Shown: piece by piece, positions 51,766-61,915 of the stretch | Numbering within the stretch: the first letter of the stretch is position 1 | Layout of the letters: every line of letters starts with the position of its first letter | Assembly: GCF_900111155.1 (NCBI RefSeq) | Contig: NZ_FOGG01000002.1 | Span: forward strand, 271,827-335,826 | Source of the DNA: Pedobacter rhizosphaerae | GTDB lineage: Bacteria; Bacteroidota; Bacteroidia; Sphingobacteriales; Sphingobacteriaceae | Direction of reading: 5' to 3' | DNA length: 64,000 nt | The notes under the pieces: generated by a model | Seen by the model: only the letters and a program-made list of their open reading frames with translations | Database searches by the model: none | What the model was told of the DNA's origin: nothing | Program-made: the position numbers and the translations under genes

Positions 51766-53238
51766 ATGGATATATTATTATACCTTTCAGAACTTCTGCA
51801 ACAAAGTAAAGAAGTTGGTATCACTGGTTTAGGAACATTTTATAAAAAAAAGTTCCCGGGCAGATACGATAAGGAGAAACAATCGTTTTTACCTCCGGGG
51901 TATACTTTGCAATTTTCTACAGAACTGAGAGAGGAAAATACTTTGGCAGATTTTATTTCAGCCAAAAGAAATATTTCTGCAGAGAGTGCCAATTATTATA
52001 TTTCTCAGTTGGTAGAAGAAACCAATAAGAAGTTAGAGTTAGACCATGAAGCTGTTTTAGAAAATATTGGTCGTTTATTTTATACCGAGCATGAGGGATT
52101 AAGTTTCGAACCTGCAAAAGATATCAACTATGGTTCTGAATTTTATGGTTTGCCTGCCCTACCAGAAACAGCACCTGCTGAAGATACAACTGATCCAACC
52201 AAAGCTGAAGAAGAAGATATTTATGAAGAAATAGCTGAAGCACCTTCCGCAAGCCCGGTGGTTGAAAAACCGGAACAAAAACTTCCGGTTATCGAAAATA
52301 TAGATCTGGATGAAGTGCGTGATGATTTTAAGAATACCTTAAAACATACCGAGCAGCCTATAGAAGTTCCGGAATCGGTAAAGGAACAGCATCAAGAACA
52401 CCCGAATCATTTCGGCCACCACCCAGAATCAGAACAAGTGCATGAAGAAAAGGCCGTTCCGGGTTTCATCAAGGAGCAGCATGAGGAGCACCCTAACCGT
52501 TTCGGGCATCAGCCTGAATCAGAAGCGCCCAAAACTTATATCCACCTTCACGACACCGTAAAGGAAGAACCTGTAATTGAGGCTCCCGAATTTATCAAAG
52601 AGCAACATGCCGAACATCCCAATCGTTTTGGACATGATCCTCTGGCAGACCATTATCATCACGAAGAACCTACAGGAATGTCATTATGGCTAAAAATCGT
52701 AATTGCCTTATTGTCAGTTATCATTCTTATTGCCATTGCTTATTTGGTTAAACCATCACTCTTCGAAGGCAATAAACCAGTTGAAACGTTACAAACGGCA
52801 GCGATAGATTCAAATGCAGTTCCGGTTGACAGCGCCAAAATCAAGCAAGATTCTATCGCTAAAACAGATAGTATCTTAAAGGCCAATCAGGTAACGCAAA
52901 AGGTAGTAGCTGATACGGTATTGAAGAAAACAGCACCTAAGCAGGCGGAGCCGGTTATGGCCAAAGAGCCTGAAAAAGCTACAGTAAATACGGGCGAGAT
53001 CACTTATCATATTATAGCTTCTGCTTATAAAACAGAGAAAGTAGCAGAGAAGTATATCGATTTAATGAAAAAAAATGGCTATGATGCCAAAATTGCGAAT
53101 ATGACTGGCCCCTGGAAAAAGGTAAGTATTGCAGCTTTCAAAACCAGGAAAGAAGCAGAAGAACAATTACCCATTCTCCAGAAAAAACTTAAAGGTAAAG
53201 GATTTTATATACAACAGATAAACAACAACACACCATAA
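51766..53238 (+). CDS. HU-CCDC81/SPOR-domain membrane protein with a His-rich repeat
   Basis: 490 residues. N-terminal HU-CCDC81-like domains (about 1-125: LLYLSELLQQSKEVGITGLGTFYKKKFPG, LVEETNKKLELDHEAVLENIGRLFYTE), an acidic linker, three copies of a motif KEQHxEHPNRFGHxP (residues 206-220, 236-250, 278-292), one membrane segment (about 306-328), a Lys/Ala/Asp linker, and a C-terminal SPOR domain (about 413-485: TYHIIASAYKTEKVAEKYIDLMKK, WKKVSIAAFKTRKEAEEQL). SPOR domains bind denuded septal peptidoglycan. The HU-like part is thus cytoplasmic and could bind DNA or a protein at the septum. Its stop overlaps the ExbB start (TAATG). Confidence 0.88.
   Translation: MDILLYLSELLQQSKEVGITGLGTFYKKKFPGRYDKEKQSFLPPGYTLQFSTELREENTLADFISAKRNISAESANYYISQLVEETNKKLELDHEAVLENIGRLFYTEHEGLSFEPAKDINYGSEFYGLPALPETAPAEDTTDPTKAEEEDIYEEIAEAPSASPVVEKPEQKLPVIENIDLDEVRDDFKNTLKHTEQPIEVPESVKEQHQEHPNHFGHHPESEQVHEEKAVPGFIKEQHEEHPNRFGHQPESEAPKTYIHLHDTVKEEPVIEAPEFIKEQHAEHPNRFGHDPLADHYHHEEPTGMSLWLKIVIALLSVIILIAIAYLVKPSLFEGNKPVETLQTAAIDSNAVPVDSAKIKQDSIAKTDSILKANQVTQKVVADTVLKKTAPKQAEPVMAKEPEKATVNTGEITYHIIASAYKTEKVAEKYIDLMKKNGYDAKIANMTGPWKKVSIAAFKTRKEAEEQLPILQKKLKGKGFYIQQINNNTP
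52366..52641 (+). repeat. Coding repeat: three EHPNRFGH motifs
   Basis: Three copies of the pattern P-x-x-[IV]-KEQHxEHPNxFGHxP, encoded at residues 201-220, 231-250 and 273-292 of the HU/SPOR protein, with spacing of 30 and 42 residues. His, Glu and Asn are conserved, which suggests metal or ligand binding on the cytoplasmic side. Confidence 0.75.
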
Positions 53239-53945
53239 TGATCAATTTATTATTAACTATTCAGGATACTGCACAAGCACTACAAGACACAACAGCCGCA
53301 AATCCGAACTTAAGTCAACCCGCTCCGGAATTACATTTTATAGATCTGCTTTTCAAAGGTGGCTGGGTAATGATCCCACTGGCATTTTTAGCCTTCTTAG
53401 CGTTAATTATTTTTGTTGAACGCTACTTAACCATCAAGAAAGCAACAAAAGATGAATCAAACTTAATGGTTCAAATCAGATCTTATATCCAAACAGGCAA
53501 TCTAGATGGCGCAATGTCATTATTGAGAAACAACAATTCTCCCTTATCGCGCATGCTGCAAAAAGGTTTAAAACGTATTGGTCGCCCAATCAAAGATATT
53601 GAAGGTGCGATTGAAAACGTAGGTAAACTGGAAGTTTCTAAATTAGAAAAGAACATCAGTATTTTAGGGATTGTTGCCGGTATTGCACCGATGCTGGGTT
53701 TCGTGGGTACTATTGTGGGGGTAATTACCATCTTCCATCAGGTATCTATAAAGGGTGCCATTGAAATTGGAACCATTTCAGGTGGTTTATATACTAAAAT
53801 GATTACTTCTGCAACAGGATTGATTATTGGTATTATTGCTTATGTTTTATACCACATTTTAAATATCATGGTAGAAAAAATCATTTTGAAAATGGAAACA
53901 GATGCAATAGATTTTATTGATTTATTAGAAGAACCAGGCAAATAA
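53238..53945 (+). CDS. exbB: MotA/TolQ/ExbB-family proton channel protein
   Basis: 235 residues: an N-terminal segment (about 35-62, GGWVMIPLAFLAFLALIIFVER), a cytoplasmic stretch with SPLSRMLQKGLKRIG and IEGAIENVGKLEVSKLEKNISILGIVAGIAPMLGFVGTIVGVITIF, then further membrane helices (about 140-205). This matches ExbB/TolQ. With ExbD it uses the proton gradient to power TonB or TolA. It overlaps the preceding gene and the exbD gene by TAATG, so all are coupled in translation. Confidence 0.92.
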   Translation: MINLLLTIQDTAQALQDTTAANPNLSQPAPELHFIDLLFKGGWVMIPLAFLAFLALIIFVERYLTIKKATKDESNLMVQIRSYIQTGNLDGAMSLLRNNNSPLSRMLQKGLKRIGRPIKDIEGAIENVGKLEVSKLEKNISILGIVAGIAPMLGFVGTIVGVITIFHQVSIKGAIEIGTISGGLYTKMITSATGLIIGIIAYVLYHILNIMVEKIILKMETDAIDFIDLLEEPGK

Positions 53946-54346
53946 TGAATTTACGCAAAAGAACAAAAGGTAGCGTAGAAGTACATACATCGGCATTAAA
54001 CGATATTATGTTCTTCCTGATGCTATTTTTCCTATTGGCATCGGCTGTGGTAAATCCTCAGGTGGTAAAACTATTACTGCCACAATCATCTAGTGGACAA
54101 CAATCTACAGCGAAAAAAGCCGTAACAGTAAGTATAGACGAAAACTTCAAATATTTCGTTGATAAGAAACCAACTACACCAGAGGCATTACAATCTGCAA
54201 TAGAAGCTTACCAGGCCCTAGCGCCAGATTTGACTATCATTTTATATGTTGCTAAGAATGTTCCTGCTGAGAACATTATGGTGGCCTATGATGTTGCAAA
54301 CAAATTAAAATTGAAACTTGTTTTAGCTGTAGAGCCTAAGAAATAA
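53945..54346 (+). CDS. exbD: ExbD/TolR-family biopolymer transport protein
   Basis: 133 residues: one N-terminal membrane segment (about 20-37) with the family Asp (SALNDIMFFLMLFFLLASA) that carries protons, then a periplasmic domain (KAVTVSIDENFKYFVDKKPTTPEALQSAIEAY). Partner of the ExbB-like protein; overlaps it and the following gene by TAATG. Confidence 0.92.
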   Translation: MNLRKRTKGSVEVHTSALNDIMFFLMLFFLLASAVVNPQVVKLLLPQSSSGQQSTAKKAVTVSIDENFKYFVDKKPTTPEALQSAIEAYQALAPDLTIILYVAKNVPAENIMVAYDVANKLKLKLVLAVEPKK

Positions 54347-55161
54347 TGACTCATAAAGAAGAAAATAACTACCCAAAAGCAATTGCCATTTCCTCTGGAA
54401 TCATGGCTTTTCTGCTTGCGATTAGCTTTTTCATTGTGATTGGTTCATTTCAACCACCAGAAGATTTAGGTATGGGCGGCATGGTGGTAAATTATGGAAC
54501 CGCAGAAACCGGTATGGGCGATGATTATACCAGTATCGAAGAACCTTCTGCTGATCCTAATGCCAACAATAAGGCACCTGAAAAAGTAACCAAAGAACAA
54601 GAGGTTACTCAAAAAACCAATGCAGAATCGAGCGAAAAAGAAGTACAAACGCAAAACACAGAAGAAGCTTTAAGCATTAATACCAAACCACAAAAAGCGA
54701 CAACCACTACCCCAACAACTTCAACGGAGGAAAAACCAGCGAAGCCGGTGATCAATCAAAATGCCCTCTACAAAGGCAAGAAAAGTACCGGACAAGGTGG
54801 TGGAGATGGCACAGGCAATACCCCGGGAAACCAGGGTTCGGTTAATGGCGATCCTTTAGCTAATAATTATGGCCCTGGTGGTTCTGGCTTTGGCAACAAA
54901 CCGATAGAATTACGCCGTTTTTCTAACCTGGTTATTCCGAAGGATGACGGACAGAAAACGGGTAAAATTGCAATCAGAATATACTTCAATAAAGCAGGTG
55001 ATATTACCAGAGCTAATCAGGAATTGAAAGGCTCTACTATTACTGATACCGAGTTGGTTAATAAATGTATCCAGGCCGTTTTAAACTCCTCTTTGAGCAA
55101 ATCAGACGTGGGTGGCGATAATCAAACCGGTGTTGTCGTATTCAACTTCAAAGTAAAGTAA
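54346..55161 (+). CDS. TonB/TolA-like energy transducer
   Basis: 271 residues. One membrane segment (about 12-33), a long Gly/Asn/Thr-rich and acidic linker that would span the periplasm, and a compact C-terminal domain (about 185-271: RRFSNLVIPKDDGQKTGKIAIRIYFNKAGDITRANQEL) that fits the TonB C-terminal fold in outline, without a clear YP box. It is the last gene of the four-gene cluster and ends before a strong terminator. It probably energises outer-membrane transporters or stabilises the envelope during division, given its HU/SPOR neighbour. Confidence 0.75.
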   Translation: MTHKEENNYPKAIAISSGIMAFLLAISFFIVIGSFQPPEDLGMGGMVVNYGTAETGMGDDYTSIEEPSADPNANNKAPEKVTKEQEVTQKTNAESSEKEVQTQNTEEALSINTKPQKATTTTPTTSTEEKPAKPVINQNALYKGKKSTGQGGGDGTGNTPGNQGSVNGDPLANNYGPGGSGFGNKPIELRRFSNLVIPKDDGQKTGKIAIRIYFNKAGDITRANQELKGSTITDTELVNKCIQAVLNSSLSKSDVGGDNQTGVVVFNFKVK

Positions 55162-55188
55162 GCGGCGATCAACACAAAATATGGCTAG

Positions 55189-55217
55189 GGCACGAGTTTC
55201 ATTACTCGTGCCTTTTT
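55189..55217 (+). terminator. Intrinsic terminator after the TonB-like gene
   Basis: GGCACGAG (55189-55196), 8-base loop, CTCGTGCC (55205-55212) and five T. Confidence 0.85.
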
Positions 55218-55315
55218 AATTTATTAGTGTTTCCATTTTAAGGAATCGTTTTTGTTTTGCAGTCTTATAAATTTAAAATCTTCATCATTTCGTTCTATAA
55301 TAGCGATAGTCAACT

Positions 55316-55323
55316 TATATTTG
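55316..55323 (+). promoter_or_regulatory. Promoter -7 box of folC
   Basis: TATATTTG, 9 bases before ATG 55333. The longer open frame from 55252 includes this box and lacks homology, so 55333 is the start. Confidence 0.5.
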
Positions 55324-55332
55324 ACGAACATT

Positions 55333-56622
55333 ATGAACTACCAACAAACACTTGAGTTTTTATACAGTAAACTTCCCATGTTTACCCGTGTAGGAGCGTC
55401 TGCCTTTAAAAAAGATTTAACCAATACCCTTATTCTTTGCGAAGCACTTGGGAATCCCCAGGAAAAATTTAAGACACTGCACGTGGCTGGTACAAATGGA
55501 AAAGGCTCTACTTCACACATGCTTGCTGCTGTTTTACAGGCTCAGGGATACAAAACTGGCTTGTACACCTCGCCTCACCTGAAAGATTTCAGAGAAAGAA
55601 TCCGAATAAATGGTAAAATGATGGCGAAAAAAGAGGTCGTTAGCTTTGTCAAAACCCAACAGAAAAAAATAGAAGAAATAGAGCCATCCTTTTTTGAGGT
55701 AACCGTAGCCATGGCTTTTGATTACTTTGCTAAGCATGAAGTAGACATTGCAGTAATAGAAGTGGGATTAGGTGGGCGTTTAGATTCTACCAATATTATC
55801 CAGCCAGAACTGTCGGTAATTACCAATATCAGTTTGGACCATACCAATATGCTGGGAAATACAATAGAAGAAATTGCTGGTGAAAAAGCTGGAATTATTA
55901 AGCAAAACACACCCGTAGTTGTTGGAGAAAGCCAGGATAAATCAAAAGGCGTATTTATCCGCAAATCGGAAGAAATGAATGCCCCTATTGTCTTTGCCGA
56001 CAGCATCTTATCAGCTGCTGATTTCAAACTAAAAAACAATAAACTACAGCTTTCTATACTAGTGGGAGGACAGCTAAAATATAGTAACCTGATCTGTGAT
56101 TTAACTGGTGTTTATCAGCATAAAAATATATTGACTGTTATTCAAGCCTTAACTGTTTTAGCTCAAAAAACAGACTTTAAAATTGATACTAGCAATATTT
56201 ATAAAGGTTTAAGCCAGGTAAAAAGATTAACCGGATTACAAGGAAGGTGGCAAACCTTGCAGAAAAATCCATTGGTAATTTGCGATACCGGTCACAATGA
56301 AGCAGGAATTGCTGAAGTGTTGAAAAATATTGCAGAAACCAAATACAATAAGCTCCACCTTGTTTTTGGCATGGTGAAAGATAAAGATATTACTAAAGTT
56401 TTATCCATGTTGCCCCAAAATGCCACCTACTATTTTGCTAAACCAGATTTAGAGCGTGGGCTAATCGCCGAAGAGCTAAAAGAACAGGCGGCAACCTTTG
56501 GCTTATATGGAAATACTTACTCCTCTGTGGCTACAGCAAAGGCGGCAGCAATAAAATCTGCAACAGCAAAAGATTTGGTTTTTATCGGCGGAAGCACGTT
56601 TGTAGTAGCAGAAGCGCTATAA
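55333..56622 (+). CDS. folC: Folylpolyglutamate synthase/dihydrofolate synthase
   Basis: 429 residues of the Mur-ligase superfamily. It adds glutamate to dihydropteroate and to folates using ATP; cytoplasmic. The P-loop is HVAGTNGKGSTSHML; further family blocks are GLYTSPHLKDFRERIRING, VEVGLGGRLDSTN, NISLDHTNMLGNTIEEIAGEKAGI and CDTGHNEAGIAEVL. ATG 55333 (MNYQQTLEFLYSKL) was chosen for the reasons given at its promoter. With pabB earlier in the window it covers parts of the folate route, but the genes are not linked. Confidence 0.92.
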   Translation: MNYQQTLEFLYSKLPMFTRVGASAFKKDLTNTLILCEALGNPQEKFKTLHVAGTNGKGSTSHMLAAVLQAQGYKTGLYTSPHLKDFRERIRINGKMMAKKEVVSFVKTQQKKIEEIEPSFFEVTVAMAFDYFAKHEVDIAVIEVGLGGRLDSTNIIQPELSVITNISLDHTNMLGNTIEEIAGEKAGIIKQNTPVVVGESQDKSKGVFIRKSEEMNAPIVFADSILSAADFKLKNNKLQLSILVGGQLKYSNLICDLTGVYQHKNILTVIQALTVLAQKTDFKIDTSNIYKGLSQVKRLTGLQGRWQTLQKNPLVICDTGHNEAGIAEVLKNIAETKYNKLHLVFGMVKDKDITKVLSMLPQNATYYFAKPDLERGLIAEELKEQAATFGLYGNTYSSVATAKAAAIKSATAKDLVFIGGSTFVVAEAL

Positions 56623-56690
56623 AATCTTTACAGAAACTTCAAAAGTTCTTCATCTTAAAATCCTTACTTTAGCGCTTTAACAAAAAAATA

Positions 56691-58343
56691 ATGAAGAAAA
56701 TTTCATACCTTATTGTTTCCCTGTCCATTTTATCAACTACCTTATCCAGCGCACAAAATAAAAAAGCAACTGCACCAAAAACATTTCCTGCTGAAGTTGC
56801 AAGACCAAAATTAGTAGTAGGTTTGGTAGTAGACCAGATGCGCTGGGATTATCTTTACCGTTACTATAACCGCTATACCAATGGCGGGTTCAAAAGACTG
56901 GTTAATGAAGGCTTTTCTGTAGAAAATACTTTCATTCCTTACACGCCAACATACACTGCCTGCGGACATACCTGCATTTACACAGGATCTATTCCAGCTA
57001 TCCATGGTATTATTGGTAATGATTGGTACGATCCGCAAAGCAAGAAAAACGTTTACTGTACAGAAGACAGTTCAGTAACCACGGTGGGAAGTACCCCTTC
57101 TTCAGAAGGAAACATGTCTCCCAAAAACATGCTCACCAATACCATTACCGATGAACTTCGTTTAGCGACCAACTTTAAGGGGAAGGTAATTGGTATTTCT
57201 TTAAAAGACAGAGGTTCTATTCTCCCTGCCGGACATGCAGCCAACGGTGCTTACTGGTATCAGGGAAGCACAGGAAACTGGATTACCAGCACATTCTATA
57301 TGAAAGAGGTTCCAACCTGGATTGCAGATTACAACAAATTGAAACTGGCTAATAAATTCTACGCCAAGAATTGGGAAACCCTTTATCCAATTAATACTTA
57401 CGTTAACAGTACTAAGGATGAAAATGCATATGAAGGAAAAAACAGCACCTTCCCTCACCTTTTAGCACAAAATATAGATAAAAATTTTGATGCGATTAGA
57501 AGTACGCCTTACGGCAATACCATCACTTTAGATTTAGCCAAACTGGCCATTCTTTCTGAAGATTTAGGCGCAGACAATATTACTGATTTCCTGGCTGTGA
57601 GTTGCTCTTCTACTGATTACGTAGGACATGCTTATGGACCAAATTCTGTCGAGGTAGAAGATACATACCTTCGCTTAGATAAAGATATTGAAGAGTTTTT
57701 CAACTATTTAGATAAAAAAGTAGGTAAAGGAAACTACACCGTTTTCTTAACCGCCGATCATGGTGCAGCACATGTGCCTGGATTTATGAAAGAAAACAGG
57801 CTTCCATCCGGTGTTGTAAGCGATAGGGAGATTGCCAACAAATTAAATGCCTATCTGAATGATAAATTTAAGGCGAATAATGTGGTATTAAAGTCAATGA
57901 ATAACCAGATTATTTTTGATCACGATAAAACAGATAATGGTAATGTGAGTTTTGATGTAATCAAAGCAGCATCTATAGAATTCCTTAAGAAATTAGATGG
58001 TTTGGCGAATGCAGTTGATATTGCTAAAATATCTCAGAGTACATTGCCCGAAATTCAGAAAAAAATGATTACCAACGGCTACAATGCCCGCAGAAGTGGC
58101 GATATCTACTACATTTTAAACCCTAACTGGTTTAATGGCAGTAGTACAGGTACCACACATGGCAACTGGAATCCTTACGATTCGCACATTCCATTGGTAT
58201 TTATGGGCTGGGGAATTAAGCCAGGTGCTACGAATAAAACTCACTATATGACAGACATTTCAGCAACTTTGGCTGCCCTTTTACATATCCAAATGCCAAA
58301 TGGCTGCGTTGGAGAACCCATAACAGAAATCACCAATAAATAA
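56691..58343 (+). CDS. PafA-like alkaline phosphatase
   Basis: 550 residues with a signal peptide (about 1-20, ending SSAQ), so periplasmic or outer-membrane attached. It matches PafA, the calcium/phosphate-insensitive phosphatase type of Bacteroidota: VVGLVVDQMRWDYLYRYYNRY (metal Asp), the nucleophile Thr in YTPTYTACGHT, GNDWYDP (Asn that orients the substrate), LKDRGSILPAGH with the Lys/Arg pair, SSTDYVGHAYGP and TADHGAAHVPGF (zinc ligands). It hydrolyses phosphate monoesters. It is 68 bases after folC and ends before a terminator. Confidence 0.92.
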   Translation: MKKISYLIVSLSILSTTLSSAQNKKATAPKTFPAEVARPKLVVGLVVDQMRWDYLYRYYNRYTNGGFKRLVNEGFSVENTFIPYTPTYTACGHTCIYTGSIPAIHGIIGNDWYDPQSKKNVYCTEDSSVTTVGSTPSSEGNMSPKNMLTNTITDELRLATNFKGKVIGISLKDRGSILPAGHAANGAYWYQGSTGNWITSTFYMKEVPTWIADYNKLKLANKFYAKNWETLYPINTYVNSTKDENAYEGKNSTFPHLLAQNIDKNFDAIRSTPYGNTITLDLAKLAILSEDLGADNITDFLAVSCSSTDYVGHAYGPNSVEVEDTYLRLDKDIEEFFNYLDKKVGKGNYTVFLTADHGAAHVPGFMKENRLPSGVVSDREIANKLNAYLNDKFKANNVVLKSMNNQIIFDHDKTDNGNVSFDVIKAASIEFLKKLDGLANAVDIAKISQSTLPEIQKKMITNGYNARRSGDIYYILNPNWFNGSSTGTTHGNWNPYDSHIPLVFMGWGIKPGATNKTHYMTDISATLAALLHIQMPNGCVGEPITEITNK

Positions 58344-58346
58344 TTT

Positions 58347-58378
58347 AAAAGCTATGCCTCCCAAGCATAGCTTTTTTT
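58347..58378 (+). terminator. Intrinsic terminator after the phosphatase gene
   Basis: AAAAGCTATGC (58347-58357), 7-base loop, GCATAGCTTTT (58365-58375), T run to 58378. Confidence 0.85.
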
Positions 58379-58459
58379 GTACCATTAGGTTTCGAAGATT
58401 GCCGTAAACCAAAGGCCATATCGGTATAGGGTCTTCACCTGCTAAAGCGGTTATTTTAC

Positions 58460-58467
58460 TACATTTG
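58460..58467 (+). promoter_or_regulatory. Promoter -7 box of icmF
   Basis: TACATTTG, 18 bases before ATG 58486; the TTG at 58465 that would extend the frame is inside the box. Confidence 0.5.
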
Positions 58468-58485
58468 CATACTAACTATTATGCT

Positions 58486-61400
58486 ATGCAACCAGTAGAA
58501 ATCTATAAGCCTAAACATAAAATTCGCTTCGTAACTGCTGCTTCGCTTTTTGATGGACATGATGCAACAATCAACATCATGCGTCGCATTCTTCAATCAT
58601 CTGGAGCCGAAGTCATTCATTTAGGCCATAACCGATCTGTGGAGGAGGTGGTAAATTGTGCCATTCAGGAAGATGTTCAGGGTATTGCCATGACTTCTTA
58701 CCAGGGAGGCCATATAGAATATTTTAAATACATGTACGATTTGCTTCATGAACGCGGTTCAGGGCACATTAAAATATTTGCAGGTGGTGGTGGGGTAATC
58801 CTGCCCAATGAAATTGAAGAACTTGAAAATTACGGGATCTCTAAAATCTATTCTCCAGATGATGGCCGGAAGATGGGCTTGCAGGGAATGATTAATGATA
58901 TGCTGCAAAAAACTGATTTCATTACCCAATCTGACATTGAAAATGAGCTGGATGAGATCCCAAAAAAGGAAGTCAAAGCCATTGCAACAGCCATTACTAT
59001 TGCAGAAAACGATCCGGAAAAAGCCCAGCATTTCGTAAATGAACTCAAGCGTTTATCGGCTAACAATACCGCTCCAATATTAGGAATAACCGGAACAGGA
59101 GGCGCAGGAAAATCATCTCTTGTGGATGAACTCGTAAGAAGATTTCTAATTGAAGTACCCGATAAAACACTAGCAATTATCTCCGTCGATCCTTCTAAGA
59201 GGAAAACTGGCGGAGCTTTGCTCGGTGATCGCATTCGAATGAATGCCATTAACAATCCAAGAGTTTACATGCGCTCTCTCGCCACGCGACAAGCCAATTT
59301 AGCCTTATCGAAGAACGTACAAGAGAGTATCGACATCTGTAAAGCTGCAGGTTATGATTTAATTATTGTAGAAACATCAGGGATAGGTCAGTCGGATACC
59401 GAAATTACCGAACATTGCGATGTTTCTTTATACGTGATGACTCCCGAATTTGGAGCGGCAACTCAGCTGGAGAAAATTGATATGCTTGATTTTGCCGATT
59501 TAGTAGCCATCAACAAATTCGATAAACGCGGGGCTTTGGATGCATTAAGGGATGTTCGTAAACAATACAAACGCAATCACAATATATTTGATGCCAGAGA
59601 AGAAGATATCCCGGTTTACGGCACAATGGCTTCGCAATTTAATGACCCTGGAATGAATAACCTTTTTGTTGCATTAATGCAGCAGATCAAATCTAAAACA
59701 GGAGCTGATTTTAAAGCTAAAATGGAATTGACTGCTGATCAATCCGAAAAAATATACATTATCCCTCCAGATCGTATTCGCTATTTAGCCGAAATTGCAG
59801 AAGCCAGTAAAGGATACCAGGAATGGGTTGATAAACAGGTGGGCATTGCTGGTAAAATGTATCAACTAAAAGGTGTTATTGATTTGTTATCAGAAACTGA
59901 TCAATCTGTAGAAGTTATAAAAAGCTTAAATGATGCTTACCTCTCACATGAAGAGCTCTTAGACGGTGAATGTAAAAAGTTACTTCGGCAATGGCCTGAA
60001 ACCAAAAAAGCATATAGAGAGGAATTTTTCATCTACAAAGTGAGAGATAAGGAAATCAAACAACCTTTATTTTACGAATCACTCTCTAAACTTCGTATTC
60101 CGAAAGTAGCCTTGCCTAAATATGAAGATTGGGGAGATATTCTGCGTTGGCTATTGACCGAAAATCTTCCGGGAGAATTTCCATATGCTGCTGGTGTATT
60201 TCCTTTAAAAAGAGATGGAGAAGACCCTACCCGAATGTTTGCGGGTGAAGGTGGCCCAGAGAGAACCAATAAGCGATTCCACTATGTGTCGCTAGGACAA
60301 CCTGCACATCGATTATCTACCGCATTTGATTCAGTTACCCTTTATGGGGAAGATCCACATATCAGACCCGATATCTATGGAAAGATTGGTAATTCGGGTG
60401 TAAGCATTGCTACACTAGATGATGCCAAAAAACTTTATTCCGGTTTCGACCTCTGTGCAGCATCTACATCTGTTTCCATGACCATAAATGGTCCTGCTCC
60501 AATGCTCCTGGGCTTTTTCATGAATGCAGCAATCGATCAGCAATGTGAAAAATACATTATTGAACATCAATTAGAGGCGGATGTAAAGGCTAAAATAGCC
60601 GCCATTTACAAAGCAAAAAATATTGCTCAACCCACTTACAACGGGGAATTACCAGAAGGCAATAATGGCTTAGGCTTAATGCTACTGGGTGTTTCCGGAG
60701 ATCAGGTTTTACCTGCTGATGTTTATGCAGGTATCCGCGCAAAAGCCATCAGTACAGTTAGAGGGACCGTTCAGGCAGACATCTTGAAAGAAGACCAGGC
60801 ACAAAATACCTGTATCTTCTCCACAGAATTCGCCTTAAGAATGATGGGTGATATTCAGAAATATTTCATCGATCAAAAAGTAAGGAACTTCTATTCGGTT
60901 TCTATATCAGGATATCACATTGCCGAAGCTGGTGCCAATCCCATTTCGCAATTGGCTTTTACATTAAGTAATGGCTTTACTTTTGTAGAATATTATTTAA
61001 GCAGAGGCATGCATATTGATGATTTTGCTCCAAATTTATCTTTCTTCTTTTCTAATGGTATAGATCCTGAATATGCAGTAATTGGTCGCGTAGCCAGAAG
61101 AATCTGGGCTAAAGCCATAAAAAATAAATATAAGGGCAACGATCGTTCGCAAAAACTAAAATACCATATCCAAACCTCTGGTAGATCTCTTCATGCACAA
61201 GAGATAGATTTTAACGATATCAGAACTACGTTACAGGCCCTTTATGCCATTTACGACAACTGCAACTCACTACATACCAACGCTTACGATGAAGCCATTA
61301 CAACACCTACAGAAGAATCTGTACGCAGAGCGATGGCGATCCAGTTAATCATTAACAGGGAATTGGGATTGGCTAAAAATGAAAATCCCCTGCAAGGTGC

Positions 61401-61860
61401 TTTCATCATTGAAGAACTTACAGATTTAGTTGAAGAGGCTGTGCTAACTGAATTTAAACGGATCAATGATCGTGGTGGGGTTTTAGGGGCTATGGAAACC
61501 ATGTATCAAAGAGGAAAGATCCAGGAAGAAAGTTTATACTATGAAACGCTCAAACATACTGGAGAATATCCAATTGTAGGGGTAAATACATTCCTTAATA
61601 AGAACGGCTCACCAACTATTATTCCTGGAGAGGTAATCAGAGCAACAGAGGAAGAGAAACAATACCAGATTTCAGCGCTCCAGAAATTTCAGGATAGAAA
61701 TGCACATCAATCTGAAGAAATCCTCAAAAAACTTCAGAAAGCAGCCATATCTGGCGAAAACATCTTTGAGCAACTCATGGAAGTTTGCAAATATTGTTCC
61801 CTAGGACAAATCAGTAAGGCTTTGTACGAGGTGGGAGGACAATATCGCAGAAATATGTAA
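58486..61860 (+). CDS. icmF: Fused adenosylcobalamin-dependent acyl-CoA mutase IcmF
   Basis: 1124 residues combining three modules: a B12-binding domain (about 10-150, [17 protein letters not shown], His 25 is the cobalt ligand), a MeaB-like GTPase chaperone (about 195-440, Walker [10 protein letters not shown], with base motif NKFD), and the mutase barrel (about 540-1120, [65 protein letters not shown]). This is the isobutyryl-CoA mutase fusion, interconverting isobutyryl-CoA and n-butyryl-CoA and, in some members, isovaleryl/pivalyl-CoA. A plain methylmalonyl-CoA mutase would lack the fused GTPase. Product specificity is inferred. The terminator at 61865 follows. Confidence 0.92.
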   Translation: MQPVEIYKPKHKIRFVTAASLFDGHDATINIMRRILQSSGAEVIHLGHNRSVEEVVNCAIQEDVQGIAMTSYQGGHIEYFKYMYDLLHERGSGHIKIFAGGGGVILPNEIEELENYGISKIYSPDDGRKMGLQGMINDMLQKTDFITQSDIENELDEIPKKEVKAIATAITIAENDPEKAQHFVNELKRLSANNTAPILGITGTGGAGKSSLVDELVRRFLIEVPDKTLAIISVDPSKRKTGGALLGDRIRMNAINNPRVYMRSLATRQANLALSKNVQESIDICKAAGYDLIIVETSGIGQSDTEITEHCDVSLYVMTPEFGAATQLEKIDMLDFADLVAINKFDKRGALDALRDVRKQYKRNHNIFDAREEDIPVYGTMASQFNDPGMNNLFVALMQQIKSKTGADFKAKMELTADQSEKIYIIPPDRIRYLAEIAEASKGYQEWVDKQVGIAGKMYQLKGVIDLLSETDQSVEVIKSLNDAYLSHEELLDGECKKLLRQWPETKKAYREEFFIYKVRDKEIKQPLFYESLSKLRIPKVALPKYEDWGDILRWLLTENLPGEFPYAAGVFPLKRDGEDPTRMFAGEGGPERTNKRFHYVSLGQPAHRLSTAFDSVTLYGEDPHIRPDIYGKIGNSGVSIATLDDAKKLYSGFDLCAASTSVSMTINGPAPMLLGFFMNAAIDQQCEKYIIEHQLEADVKAKIAAIYKAKNIAQPTYNGELPEGNNGLGLMLLGVSGDQVLPADVYAGIRAKAISTVRGTVQADILKEDQAQNTCIFSTEFALRMMGDIQKYFIDQKVRNFYSVSISGYHIAEAGANPISQLAFTLSNGFTFVEYYLSRGMHIDDFAPNLSFFFSNGIDPEYAVIGRVARRIWAKAIKNKYKGNDRSQKLKYHIQTSGRSLHAQEIDFNDIRTTLQALYAIYDNCNSLHTNAYDEAITTPTEESVRRAMAIQLIINRELGLAKNENPLQGAFIIEELTDLVEEAVLTEFKRINDRGGVLGAMETMYQRGKIQEESLYYETLKHTGEYPIVGVNTFLNKNGSPTIIPGEVIRATEEEKQYQISALQKFQDRNAHQSEEILKKLQKAAISGENIFEQLMEVCKYCSLGQISKALYEVGGQYRRNM

Positions 61861-61864
61861 TAAA

Positions 61865-61895
61865 AAAGGCCTGCTACCGATGGTAACAGGCCTTT
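61865..61895. terminator. Bidirectional terminator
   Basis: AAAGGCCTGCTACC (61865-61878), loop GAT, GGTAACAGGCCTTT (61882-61895): 14 bp with one mismatch, between the convergent icmF and desaturase genes. Confidence 0.8.
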
Positions 61896-61915
61896 AAATA
61901 TACTTTTCGAACTGC

